Source of the DNA: Anisus vortex
Lineage: Eukaryota; Mollusca; Gastropoda; Planorbidae
Direction: 5' to 3'
Assembly: GCA_949126835.1 (NCBI GenBank)
Contig: OX421506.1
Span: forward strand, 16,498,447-16,562,446
Length of the DNA stretch: 64,000 nt
How positions within the stretch are numbered: position 1 is the stretch's first letter; each line of letters starts with the position of its first letter. Below the pieces are notes generated by a model. The model had not been told where the DNA came from. It worked only from the letters and a program-made list of their open reading frames with translations, and ran no database searches. This document shows positions 43,901 through 55,315 of this stretch, piece after piece. The translations under genes were made by a program, and so were the position numbers.

Positions 43901-46496
43901 ATAGGTATCCATTACAGCTTAATAGACTCAGGAACAACCTCCAGATCCGGTAGCAAACACCGTCTTCACTCTTCACATATCTTTAAATCTCTAATTGTCT
44001 CAAGAATGAACCGGACAAGCCTTACGACTCTTATGTCCAGGGCGTAACAATGTTCAGGGGTGGATCGGGGGGGGCACACCAGGACCATCTACATCTACTA
44101 CTCTTCTCTCTCAGCCTGTGGAATTATCATCATAGCTTTATATTAGTGCCTCGCTCGTATAACTGCACTGTCGCCCCTTAGCACAAATTTCAGGCTATAG
44201 ATCTGGACATCTAGACCCCAATGCATTAGGACGGGGTTGAGGCGGGCTGTTGCGCACATTGCTTCTTCTCGGGGCCTCTCGCAATGAGCCCTCGGACATG
44301 AAGCAGGGGCTATTTCCCAATTGTTAGTCCACCTGTGCTCTTAATGCAAGCGTAACGATTGTTTCCACACTTCGCCAGCGATTAGGCCCATGGGCTAGCT
44401 TTCACCAGGATTCGAACACAGGACCTTCATTACGCCAGCCAATTGCGCAACCAATCGTCTGTAGTAATGAGATCATATTGACAATCTTGTTTCATATACA
44501 ATTTGTTTTTATTCTAATAACATTAAGATAATGTTAAATCGTTTAATATTGTAAGAAATATAATTATAATGAATATAAATATTTTTTTAAAATATAGGGT
44601 TCGGTGTCTGATCACGTTGACAAACACGGACCATTCAGAGAGGAAGCAACATGTAAAGTCACAAAACAAACCCTGGAAGGTTTGGACTTTCTACACAACA
44701 GAGAAATAGTTCACCGAAATATTAAAGGTAAAATAGTAGTCTTAGAGTTCTGGTTAACACATTTTGCTAAATAAAATGTTTCTTTTTTTTTAAACTAGAC
44801 TAAAACTCATTAAAGTTACTATACATAATTGGCGACATGTAACTTAATAACAAGACATCTATTCCCTGACACTTAATCCCATAGTCACTTAATCCTCAGG
44901 AACGTAATCACCATACTAACTTAATTCTTTAAGAAACATTATGTAATGCAGGGCTGGCAATTTTAGCAGATGGGTCATGGTAGACTTAAGGACCCCCCCC
45001 CTTTTTTTTTTATTATTGACTTAAGTAAGTATATTTTATTCTTCGTTAAATGGCAATTTTGTTAACTTGAAATATTTTTTAACAAAAGATAAAGCCTCAG
45101 GAGGTCATAATATAAAAGTAGTAATGTTAGAAATCCTAGGTAATAAATTCTGGCGAACCATATCAGGCAGACGCAAAACAGAAACATGAACTGGACATTT
45201 GCAAAGCATTATTCTTAAGTGTTCGGTAACATTAGTGACAGTCAGAAGTAAAATAATCAAGCAGTTATCTACTCACAACCATGAATACAACATAGAGAAG
45301 GCGATGGCAAAGAACGCAATGTGAAAATAAAGGAGAAAATTAATGTAGATTTGAATTTAAGGTATTGTGTTGTTTTTAATATCATGATTTGAATATTATT
45401 AAAGTATTTAAATATCAATTATTAATTCTCACACTTAAGAAATGTATTAGTGAATAGCGGACTATTAGATTTGTTTGGTTTTATACGATTGTCATGTTTA
45501 GATGAATATAATTATTTGAAATAAATTATTCGCTGAATTCAGAATTGTATACTTTTATTTGCATTTTTAGGATTTATTGTTTGGGGATTAAGTTAATTGG
45601 GATTCAGTGACTAGGGAATTAAGTGTCGGGATTAAAAGTCGAGGATTAAGTGTCTAGGTGTTAATGTGACTGGGATACATTTCTTATATTATTCAGCTGC
45701 AAATATTTTAATGGACACACACGGTAACATTAAGCTGGCAGACTTCGGAATTTCTAAGAGCATGAGCAATGTTCGAATGATAGAAGGAGCGAACGCACCA
45801 GTTGAAGAAACAGCTTATTGGATGGCGCCAGAAGTTGTTAGAGGTGAAGACTATAATGGAACTGCAGATTTGTGGTAAGATATACATGCGAATATGATAG
45901 AGCTAGAATTAATAAAAATGATGAAGAGCAAAGTAATGATTATATAGCAACCAATTTTAACTTTGGAATGCATACAATAATTTATTCAATACTACTTTTA
46001 TTAAATAGAAATAAAAACAACCATTACTGTTTTATATTTTTGTAAGAAATAAAAAAAATATAAACAAATATAAAAATTGTCATTTTTCCAAATTGGTTTC
46101 ACGCATGAATTACCAATGAAAACTTCCAACTTAATCATCATGTCAAAATCTTTACAAAACTTAAACACAATACTGAAAAACAAGGATAAACACAGGTTGC
46201 AATATTGCTCTAAATAGAAGGAGCGTTTTGAAATTATAGTTAAAATATTGTTTTCTTTACCTTACAGGAGTCTAGGATGTACTGTTGTGGAGATGATGAC
46301 TTCAAATCCTCCATTCAAAGAACACTATATAGTAACTGCTATTTACAAAATTGGAAATGGAGAACAACCGAAATATCACCTACCAGCTGGAGCATCTGAG
46401 AATATCAGACAGTTTCTTAATATAGTATTTCAACAAACCAGTTCAAGACGAACCAATGCCAAGAGTTTACTTAAACATACTTTTGTCAAAAATTAA
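40894..46496 (+). CDS. MEKK (MAP3K2/3)-like predicted pseudokinase, copy A (intact)
   Basis: Six coding exons: 40894-40903, 42376-42509, 43312-43437, 44598-44727, 45697-45874, 46268-46496. Every intron has GT-AG and the phases agree; the product is about 268 residues, almost entirely one kinase domain. Seen: P-loop GTGKFGDIY, lysine in FALKEV, alpha-C ENELHILSKIRHERIVQYYG, catalytic loop IVHRNIKAAN, ADFGIS, WMAPEVV and SLGCTVVEMM. Similarity in text is greatest to MAP3K2/3 (STE11 group). The catalytic aspartate of HRD is Asn (codon 44718-44720), as in ErbB3, while the other ATP/Mg residues remain. ATP binding is plausible, phosphotransfer doubtful. There is no PB1 or other regulatory domain, so a scaffold or decoy role is conceivable but unproven. 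Copy B lies about 12-13 kb downstream on the same strand. Confidence 0.85.
40904..42375 (+). other. Copy A intron 1
   Basis: AT-rich intron of 1472 bases, similar throughout to copy B intron 1 (53932-55181) apart from the GC-richer insertion at about 41757-42035. Confidence 0.65.
41757..42035 (-). mobile_element. Unidentified insertion in copy A intron 1
   Basis: About 280 bp, GC-richer than the flanks and open for 93 codons on the minus strand (VVPLWRILSGINRSHQPSP). Flanking intron text continues in copy B (near 54780-54860) without it. No terminal repeats recognised and no family assigned. Confidence 0.5.
42376..42509 (+). CDS. Copy A exon 2 (P-loop, VAIK-type lysine)
   Basis: TTTTTAG acceptor, GTATGG donor. 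Encodes PQEWTKSKILGTGKFGDIYL and FSFALKEV. Confidence 0.9.
42600..42800 (+). repeat. Degenerate short tandem repeat (GTGTCAGCATTATGG type)
   Basis: About ten imperfect 14-17 base units in copy A intron 2. Copy B has only about two (near 55345), so the repeat expanded after the duplication or shrank in copy B. Confidence 0.75.
43312..43437 (+). CDS. Copy A exon 3 (alpha-C helix to hinge)
   Basis: Acceptor after a T-rich tract; 42 codons, phase 0 to 0, ending FLEYMPA at a GTAGGC donor. The hinge-like FLEYMPA corresponds to the FMEYMPG of MAP3K2/3. Confidence 0.9.
43715..43920 (-). mobile_element. LINE 3' tail, reverse
   Basis: Shares CGTCCTACGCTCATCC and the following blocks with 39735-39965, in copy A intron 3. 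Confidence 0.7.
43995..44460. repeat. Dispersed repeat, copy 1 (also at 63230-63600)
   Basis: Shares GGCGTAAC, CTCGTATAACTGCACTGTC against CCCGTATACCTGCACTGTC, AGCACAAAT and CTCTTAATG with the copy at 63230. Its right end carries GGATTCGAACACAGGACC, a reverse B box, suggesting a SINE-1-type head joined to this body. GC-rich island in copy A intron 3. Confidence 0.6.
44598..44727 (+). CDS. Copy A exon 4 (HRN catalytic loop)
   Basis: ATAG acceptor, GTAAAA donor. Encodes GSVSDHVDKHG, TLEGLDFLHNREIVHRNIK. Asn replaces the catalytic Asp. Confidence 0.9.
44728..45696 (+). other. Copy A intron 4
   Basis: AT-rich, a poly-C/poly-T junction near 44994-45011; an old phrase AGTGTC(T/G)AGG(A/T)TTAAGT repeats near 45600-45665. 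No coding signal. Confidence 0.5.
45697..45874 (+). CDS. Copy A exon 5 (DFG, activation loop, APE)
   Basis: ATTCAG acceptor, GTAAGA donor. Encodes ANILMDTHGNIKLADFG, the loop with EETAYWMAPEVV, and YNGTADLW across the junction. Confidence 0.92.
46268..46496 (+). CDS. Copy A exon 6 (C-lobe, stop)
   Basis: TTACAG acceptor. Encodes SLGCTVVEMMTSNPPF to LLKHTFVKN and TAA; the protein stops right at the end of the kinase domain. Confidence 0.92.
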
Positions 46497-46874
46497 AATC
46501 ATTGTATTGAGAACATAATGAGGCTGCTATTTTGAATCCTTTTACAATTGTGCCTATTAACAGTACAAAAGTATAGAAAATTTAGAACAATTATTTGATA
46601 CCACGTTAAAGATATATTTATTACATATATTATATTTATATTTTATATTTTATGAAATTTCATAAAATATTTTTATAAGTCAAACAAAGTATAGATCTAT
46701 AGATATAAATACACTATGCAGTATAGTTTTATTTTGTCAAAACTCTTACGAGAGGGTTTTTTTTTTTGCCAAAATGTACATTTTTCCTTTGTCCAAAAAT
46801 CCCTTAAATATCCTTATGTTTCAATTTTTTTAGTTATTATTGCTTGATAATTTTTTTTCGTCTCGTAATGTCTT

Positions 46875-46945
46875 CGATATGCCGTGGCCACAGAAACTGG
46901 TGAACGCTGCTTCATCGGACCTATGTATCGATTCGGTTGATACTT
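46875..46945 (+). repeat. SINE-1 body fragment
   Basis: GATATGCCGTGGCCACAGAA and CTGGTGAACGCTGCTTCA, + orientation. Confidence 0.7.
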
Positions 46946-47404
46946 TTCTTTTTTTTTTTATGTCTTCGATAATATTTTTAGTACATAACATTTGTATACA
47001 TAGGTAACATTTTGAGTATCAATGTTTATATTTAACATTTTTACACCTTGATTTTTTAATTTTTTATAGGGCTTTTTAAACTTATTTTTAGAAAGAATAG
47101 CATTATTTTTTATATCTTGTATAAACCAAAACAACTTTTTAACTTTCAAGTTCTGGCATTACAACTAGTAGATGATGGCTTTGTGTCTCACGTATTCCAA
47201 AACTACACGACAACATTTCTCAAATTGTTGTCGGTACAACTTTTTACCCAGTTATTTCTATACTTATACTTCGTAACCCACTAACATTTCAATACTAATA
47301 CTGGCTTACCAGTAACAAATAACAGATAACAAATTGCATACCAATTATTCAGATTAAAGCCTTTTGGAACTGCAAAGCTGTACTTAAAAATTTACCAACT
47401 GTCA

Positions 47405-48030
47405 CAATTAGGACAAAATATACGGTAATACATGTAATAAAAGTAACACAATATACCTAATACATGTAATATAAGTAACACAATATACGGTAATACATGT
47501 AATATAAGTAACACAATATACGGTAATACATGTAATATAAGAAACACAATATACGGTAATACATGTAATATAAGTAACACATTATAAGGTAATACATGTA
47601 ATATAAGTAACACAATATCCGGTAATACATGTAATATAAGTAACAAAATATACGGTAATACATGTAATATAAGTAACACAATATACGGTAATACATGTAA
47701 TATAAGTAACAAAATATACGGTAATACATGTAATATAAGTAAAAAAATATACGGTAATACATGTAATATAATTAACACAATATACGGTTATACATGTAAT
47801 ATAAGTAACAAAATATACGGTAATACATGTAATATAAGTAAAAAAATATACGGTAATACATGTAATATAATCAACACAATATACGGTAATACATGTAATA
47901 TAAGTAACAAAATATATGGTAATACATGTAATATAAGTAACACAATATACGGTAATACATGTAATATAAGTAACACAATATCTGGAAATACATGTAATAT
48001 AAGTAACACAATATACGGTAATACATGTCC
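47405..48030 (+). repeat. 33-bp minisatellite, about 19 copies
   Basis: Unit ACGGTAATACATGTAATATA then AGTAACACAATAT with few differences. Because 33 is a multiple of three, minus-strand frames stay open (repeated LLILHVLPYIV or YYMYYRILCYL), but this is a by-product and not evidence of a protein. Lies between the two kinase copies. Confidence 0.95.
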
Positions 48031-48089
48031 ATTACGATAATCTAAACACGATGTTTTCTTGTTTTGTTTTTTTGACCCTCTAAATTTGC

Positions 48090-48800
48090 TTTAGTTAAAA
48101 TACCTTATGATCGTTTTATAGTTATTCTAACGAAATTATCTTGTATCATTAATGACGCTTCAAGACTTTTATTTCCTGTAACGTCACTGTAGTAATCTGC
48201 AATGAATGAATAACTTAGACAGGAATCTATTGTATCTTGTTCTGACCATATATATCCTAATCCTAATTGTTCTAGTTGTAACTTTATATAAGCGGACCAT
48301 TTGCATTTTTCAACCTGATGTTCTTTAAGTAAAATGTTATTAATTATTTTAGAAATTCTACTTTGTTTACCGGTCGCTATTTTGATCCAGAAGTGTAACA
48401 TTCTTTTTTTAATAAATGATCTTATATAAAGTTCGCCAGTTTCACCTAGGTTTGGTGAATAATTTGGTGTTTTTGTGTTCAATTTTAAAATCATCTTAAA
48501 ATATCTTAATCTAATATTTTCTAATATGCCACAATTTTCCAAACCCCGTAGTTCACACCCGTAGGTGAGTATTGGTAGTACTGTTTGGTCAAACAGATCA
48601 ATTTTATTATCTATGGGCAAGCTTTGAGTATGGCATTTTCTGAGAAGGTTGAACATAGCATTAGTACCTTTTATCTTACAATATTTTCTGTGTTCCGAGA
48701 AGGATCCTATCCGGAGGATGCTATACCTCACGCCGATAAACCTCCAGTTGACTCTAATAGTACTGGTGGCTTACACACTTCAACCGTTATAAGGAACAAG
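48090..48800 (-). pseudogene. CR1/L2-type LINE reverse transcriptase, C-terminal fragment
   Basis: A 208-codon open frame (48105-48731) reads FDQTVLPILTYGCELRGLEN, YFKMILKLNTKTPNY, ELYIRSFIKKRMLHFWIKI and related text. This is the segment after the RT domain in CR1/L2/Rex-like elements (LFDxxVxPILxYGxE). The RT palm (YADD) is not present, so it is 5' truncated. It is unusually open for such a relic. Confidence 0.8.
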
Positions 48801-50939
48801 GGAAATACCTGAGACTTAGCAACGAGTTTTGTTTAAATAAATATATCTATATATCACGTTTACAACAGAGAAAGATTTGTATTATAGTTAGCCTATATGT
48901 ACTTAGTCTTTGCATCCATTTATTAAAATTAATTTACTTATAAATAGATTTAACATTTTTTTTTTATTTTAAAACCCAACCCCTTTTTGTTATTTGTTTA
49001 TTATAAAATTAACACTTTACAATAAATTTTAATACTGTTTTTTTAATTGCAACTTTAAAAAAATGTTCTTAAACATTGCAAGGAATAAAATAAACCTGAT
49101 TTTTTTAAATAATTATAAACCATTATTTGTTTATAAAAGGCAATACAAATGTTTAATCAAAGTCTTTATTAAACTGCTTTTATATGATAAAAAAACATCA
49201 ACTGTTATTCGTATGCAAAAGTTGTTTTTGTCCGATTGTTCTTTCCTACTAAATTACCAACATCCTTATAATATTTAAAAGTCTGATTTGTTGGCTTCCA
49301 TTAGTCTCGCGAGACGGCAAACTTTAGTGTGCCCTTGGGGAGTTTGCGCTCCTGGTCTTGCAGCTTCTGCTAGAAAACATTCAAATAGAAACGTTAGTTG
49401 AATATCTTGCCACATGTTTTCAATCTTTACCCCATTTATATTTTTAACAAAATGGTTAAACACAGGTTTAGTGCGTCCTGCTTTGTTCATATTGTTCCAT
49501 TCTCTGATCTATAAAAAGAATGGATTAGCATTCAGCATGGATTGGCATGAAGTAACATCATTGAGGAATTTTCCGCCATTTTTTTATACTGTCAATTATC
49601 AATATATATTATTACTGTGAGTGTGTTTATTTATTTAGATGTTTGTTTCTGCTCTATAGTCTCCTAAGCCGTTTGACTAATCGGTTTAAAAATGAAAATG
49701 TATAAATTGGAAACGTCCTTCAAAAGAAATTTTTATTTTATCAACAATATTCCTTAATTCGTTAATTTATTTTTTTACATAAATTTAGACATATTGCTAA
49801 TCACCGTATGTTAATGTTATAAAACGGGCGCCGTTTCCAAATGATGTCCCTTTGAAATGCTTTCAAATTAAGTGTACCCCCGGACCGGGTTTTCCCGTAC
49901 TGCGAAATATTGCTGTCTACTTTTTTATTATTACCTTTTTTTATTGTTTAGTATTTGTTTTCTTTTTTTTCCTTTTGATAGTATATCGTTAGTTTTATAT
50001 TATTAATAAGAAGTCCGCAGCTTGACAGCAACAATTCATATGCATATTGTGTAAAATGGCAGCAACATAGATTCCGTTCCGATTTATTTATAGATAAGTG
50101 GCGCAGTAAGTTTTAGACACAATCTCGTTTATTTCGATGGGTGCGATGGAACTGATTAGATTTCCCTATCTTCACTTTGCTCAAACCAATTTATTAAGAA
50201 GGCGCAATCCATTCTTTTTATAGATCAGTGGTTCCACTGCAAAACGGAATGAGGCTATTACAAATCTCGGCACTGTGAAAAAAAAAGTTTCAGTTGGCTT
50301 TTTCAATGAAATAAACAACAATATGATTTAAAAGTATTGATTTGTGAAAAGCCTATCATATTGCAAAATATTTCAGAAAAAATATTTTGTAGATACCTCA
50401 ATAAATCTTTTTGAGTTCAGAAAGATAATATTAATTTATTAACAAACACAAACTGCACTAATGAAAATATTGATTTATTTATTTTGATTTATTGATTTTA
50501 TTATTATTAATAGTGCTTGTATAGCGCATATCCCGTTGATGACAGTTCCATGCGCTGACGACAGTTACATAGTGCAAACATCGAAAAACAGGTATATTAT
50601 ATGTAAAGGTGAATACTGCTACTATAATAGGTGTGTGTTCAGCCGGATCCTGAATATGTCGAAGCTAGGGCTCTGACGAAGGTCTAGTGGGAGGTGATTT
50701 CAGGCGGACGGGCCCGCGTAGGAGAATGCACGTTGGCCAGCGAACACTGGCTTAGTACATATAATACGTGCTTAGATAAATTTTGGTGAAGAAAGTAATA
50801 GAATGAAATGTCCCCGAAGCTTTCCGAATACAAAAGAAAAAGCGTAGTAGAACCTCGTAAAAATACAAGAAACATGTGTATATTACGTCATAATAAATAG
50901 GCCTATCTATCAACACTCATACACTGCGCCAAAATCAAA
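48801..50939. other. Intergenic between kinase units
   Basis: AT-rich. The stretch 49590-50060 matches 62240-63150 (CTCCTAAGCCGTTTGACTA, TATAAATTGGAAACGTCC) and thus belongs to the duplicated unit. Near 50505-50560 there is a TGTATAGCGC-type element of a kind also present near 57260. No gene supported. Confidence 0.5.
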
Positions 50940-51867
50940 TGTAAATAAACAACTGTAAATGTACATGATCTAGCACCACACTCTATTATTAGTCTTATAC
51001 ATTTTAGAAACTATGATTACTTGCTATACATAAATAACAGGAGTAGACGTGTATTTGTAAATAGGAAATACAGCACTAGTCCCAAGTTTCTTATGCTTAT
51101 AGCATTTATGTTTCTTTGAGGGACTTATTCTTTTATACAATTACCAAAACATACAGAGCATTAACTAATAAGCTTATAAGCATATTTTACTCTTAACGAA
51201 TTATTGCATTTTACCAAGGGCTAGAAAACAATATCCCGATGGTTTTACACGACTAGTATTGGCTGTTTGGGTCGTTTGGGTGAAGAGGTATGATGTTTGT
51301 CATGTCCATTTTCATCTTATTTTTTAAAAAATTAATATATAAATAAACCGAAATTTTGCAGAGTTTTAGGCTTTCATAAACATAATACTAGAGACACAAT
51401 TGCTTGGTAGTAAAATTAGTGTTATTTTTAGTAACAATCTCTCTGTATAGATGGTCAAATTAAGAAAGCTTTCATGTAGTGCTTATCTATTATATACCCC
51501 GATTAGCATATTACCTGTCATAATATCTAAGCAACATAGGCCTAGTTAGATCGACCATGGAACGAAATAGCCAATAAAGCCATACATATTTGAAGGTGTG
51601 TTTTGTTTCACCGCTAAATTAAAATAGAACGGGCTAACGCATAATAAATAACGAATAAAAAAAAGTATATTAAATTTTGAAAGAGCGCCATGTGTCAATA
51701 AATAACACAGCTATTTAAACAAGTTTGTGCACATACACATTAAGTAAACTAGCTTGAGATAAAGGATAGTTCAATTCAATGTTTAGAACTAATGTTATCA
51801 GAGTGTGGCTTGATTTAAAAAAAAAAAAAAGACAAAAGTAATATGTACTAGAAGAGAGCACCTTATC

Positions 51868-52269
51868 CAGGGCCGGCTCATCCATATAGGCAACCTAAAT
51901 TAAAGTTTAGTACTTCTGCGCGCTACTAACAAAGGCAGACGAATTACTAGGTATGAAAGGCGAAGGGTATTTCATTTAAGTTGTCTTAAAAAACAGAAAA
52001 GTATGGCCTAACACCGGAGCCTTTTCAAGCTTTTGTGGCGCCCCAGGGCAAAAGTTTCAGTGCCTCCCCCTTGCATACTGTAACTGCTTGTTTAGTGCTA
52101 TATTTAAACTACATTTGCCGCCCCCCATGGAAGTGCCGCCCCAGGGCATATGCCCCTCTCTGTCCTCCCCTATGTGAGAGCACTGCCTAACATTACCCAT
52201 TTTCTCCCCGCCGAAGGGGCGCAGACTTTATTTTCGCCTTGGGCGTCAAAAACCCTACAGCCGGTCCTG
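51868..52269. mobile_element. hAT-type MITE, 402 bp
   Basis: Ends CAGGGCCGGCTCATCC and, in reverse, CAGGACCGGCTGTAGG. Perfect 8-bp duplication ACCTTATC at 51860-51867 and 52270-52277. The GC-rich interior has no coding capacity. Located in the right duplication unit upstream of copy B. Confidence 0.88.
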
Positions 52270-52277
52270 ACCTTATC

Positions 52278-53921
52278 AAAGTATTTCAAAATATATTTTT
52301 AATTGTCTCGTTTTGATTGCCAGCGTTTCTTGGGTAAAAGTAACGCTTGGTTGACTGGTAGCTTGGACTCAACATGGTGTTAAGAAAATTGAGATGTTTT
52401 AAGTTAATCCAACAATGTGCTCTAAATCATGAGACATTTCATCAATTAGACTATGCACAATAGGCCTAATATTACTTTTTTAAATTCCGATTAATACATA
52501 CATTCAGGATTACTATGATAATAGGTAAAAATATATTGTCTTCTTTTAAGTGCATGCCAATATCAGAGCTTATGTTTATACATATGTAAATCGTTTTTAA
52601 AACATAATTTGTTTATTCAATTATAGAAAAAAAAATCTGTAACTGCGATAATTAACAAACGTATCGATTGGCTGTCAAATATTTAAATTATACTGATGAG
52701 AGCCCATACTTCTTCCACAAGTCAGTGCGATTCCATTATCTCATTAGTATAATAACAAACGTTATTTTGAATTAAAGCAGATATTTTGCAGCACTTGCGT
52801 TCTATGTCACATTTATCCATAATATATTCACCCCGACCTTCCTTTCTAGGAAACTGTCTAAATATAGCACTAGGACAAGGTTAAGTACATAAATAGCTTT
52901 GAATGACGTCACAATTACACAGTAGGCATAAGTCTTATAGGCCAATAGTGAAACATTCGATTAGTTATTTATCCCAGTTAATGAATACCGTTGTTAAAAT
53001 TAAAGCAGATCTTAATTAATTCTGGAATTTTAAAATGTAAATAGCAGAAATGTTCAAATTATTTCAAGTTCGTGTGTGCCACCCACTGGCCCTAAACCCC
53101 CATTACTGCCATCGGAAGATTTTCTTACCGCCACCTGGAGGGGTGTCAATAACGTACCCGTGGACAACCTATGTGCAAATTTAAAAGGAAACATTAGCTG
53201 TTATTGGCACGTCTTCTGTATAGCTTTTCCTATCTATAAAATTTGCATGACTCATTCAAATAATATTTCCTTAATATACATTTAAGATGTCTGATGTTTT
53301 AACACAGTGTTACTTAGCAATCTATTTTTAAAATACCTTTCGAAACACAACAGTCTATTGCTTTTATAAATAGGCAGCGTATGTTTTCAAAATTTATACG
53401 CATAATTTATTGTATAGGGCATAGGGCTTAACAAACTAGGATAGTTCAAACCAAGAGATTTCGCGCTAAACATATTTATTTATTCCTTTTTCATAAAAAG
53501 ACGAACTCTTGAAACTTAAATAAACAGTTGTGGCGTCTAAACAAGAAAGTAATCTATCAAAAAATTACTTCCTTGGAAGGCTACGTATTTATATAGCTCT
53601 TCTATTGTAATCTATGTAGGCCTATTATTGATAAAATGGTTTATGTTCTTTTTAATGATAGTGTGTATTTATGTATATTTTTTTAAAATATAGATTTGTC
53701 TTTGTAAAATAAATCTTTTATCAATGCAGGGGGTTACAAAAGTCTTTGGCACATGTCTGCATGTAGTAATTGTCAAATGATTAATAGTGAATATCCATAA
53801 ACCTTGTCCTACATCTAGTTGCTATATTTGAGTGTAGGTTTGCAAGAAATAGTTTGCTACTGTGGTTAGACGGTTTGAAATTTTCAGTGGAATTTTACTT
53901 ACACACAAGCTTTTTTTAACA
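52278..53921. other. Upstream region of kinase copy B
   Basis: Parallel to 39300-40890 (for example CTGTTATTGGCACGTCTTCT against CTGTTATTGGCAAGTCTTCT). No separate gene recognised. Confidence 0.55.
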
Positions 53922-53931
53922 ATGGATTCAA
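53922..53931 (+). CDS. Copy B exon 1 (10 coding bases)
   Basis: ATGGATTCAA followed by GTGAGA; conserved with copy A exon 1. Confidence 0.55.
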
Positions 53932-55181
53932 GTGAGATATGTATCAATCTTAAATGTAAATTTAAAAAATATTATAATTTAATCTATGTCTTTATATAAG
54001 CACAAGTAATCTTTTTTTTTCCTTAATAACGATACTTTGTTTAATCTCTTTAGAAATTAGTAAGAAATATTTTATATTAACTCCTTGAGAAATTTTCTGA
54101 ACGTGTTTTGTATTTAAATTTATAAAGAAAATAATGTAGAATGCAATCGTCTGTTTCTTTAATTATATGATAATATTTGGTAAATTTATTTAATTATTCT
54201 AATTCATAATTCAATGATACGGATCTGTGATAAATTACAAAAACACGAAAATAAATTTATACTTGTCACTTTTCATTGTTATTTAGATAAAACTTATATA
54301 TATATCTACCACTGACGTTCATGTTTTAAGAAAATCTAAAATGTCTTATGATTACCGTTAAACAAGTAATTTTTTTATGTGTGTGTTCTCTTGCATATAA
54401 CAGATTGTATTGGTGAATAAGGGTATGTACATGAATTCTGAATATCTATTGTATGATATATTATGTCCCTGAACAAACCTGATTAAAAGACAATGTGAAG
54501 CTAAATTGTTTATTGATTCATGTGTATTTGGAATTTTATTACATATTCACATGAGATTCCATCAAATAAGAAGTTCAGACAAACATACAATTTAAAATGA
54601 ACTCATTCTTTGATTTGCAGAATATTTTTAAAATGACATCATTTAGAAGGACAGTAATAAGGTTTTCATATGAAAAGTAATCTACGGGAATCACTACAAC
54701 TTTCCCAAGAAAATGTAATCACAACGAGAAATACACATTGCAGCTTTTTATATAATACCTGTTGTAAACATTATTAGGTTACATACACTGAAATTTACAA
54801 TTTAAGATGCATTCCCCTTCAATACTGTATATATACTAATTGTCATTATCTACTGTGAGACTATGTGGTCAATCACATGTTCCATTTACTTATATCCTAA
54901 AGATAATAATATTATAATCAACAATGAACACATTTAGTTGCCATACAGTTAACATATTTATAATATATTATAACAATATAAAAAAATAGTAAAAGTTAAT
55001 TTTTTTTTATGTAGAGACAAATAATTGAGTGCGTTGGTAGAATGGGCCATTTAGGTAATACATAAATAATGTACACAGCATTCTATAATGTTAATGAACC
55101 AACTCAAAAGCCAAAATATGCATATTTTATTGACCGATATCTATTGAAATTATTACGCTAATGATTATGCCATGTTTTTAG

Positions 55182-55315
55182 ATACAATGGTACCTCAAGA
55201 GTGGACCAAAGGTAAAGTTCTTGAAAATGGAAAATTTGGTGACATTTACTTGTGTTCTGATACAAGGGAGCTATTTTCTTTTGCGCTCAAAGAAGTTAGA
55301 ACAATAGCAAGACAG
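55182..55315 (+). CDS. Copy B exon 2 (altered P-loop)
   Basis: TTTTTAG acceptor, GTATTT donor. KVLENGKFGDIYL keeps two of three P-loop glycines; FALKEV retains the lysine. Confidence 0.85.

Noticed and set aside
47392..48009. Long minus-strand frames (LLILHVLPYI... and YYMYYRILC...)
   Set aside because: Produced by a 33-bp tandem repeat that keeps several frames open at once; no start, splice or family signal.
53076..53285. 69-codon frame upstream of kinase copy B as an exon
   Set aside because: The matching place in the left unit is not open in a comparable frame, and no splice sites join it to the kinase exons.
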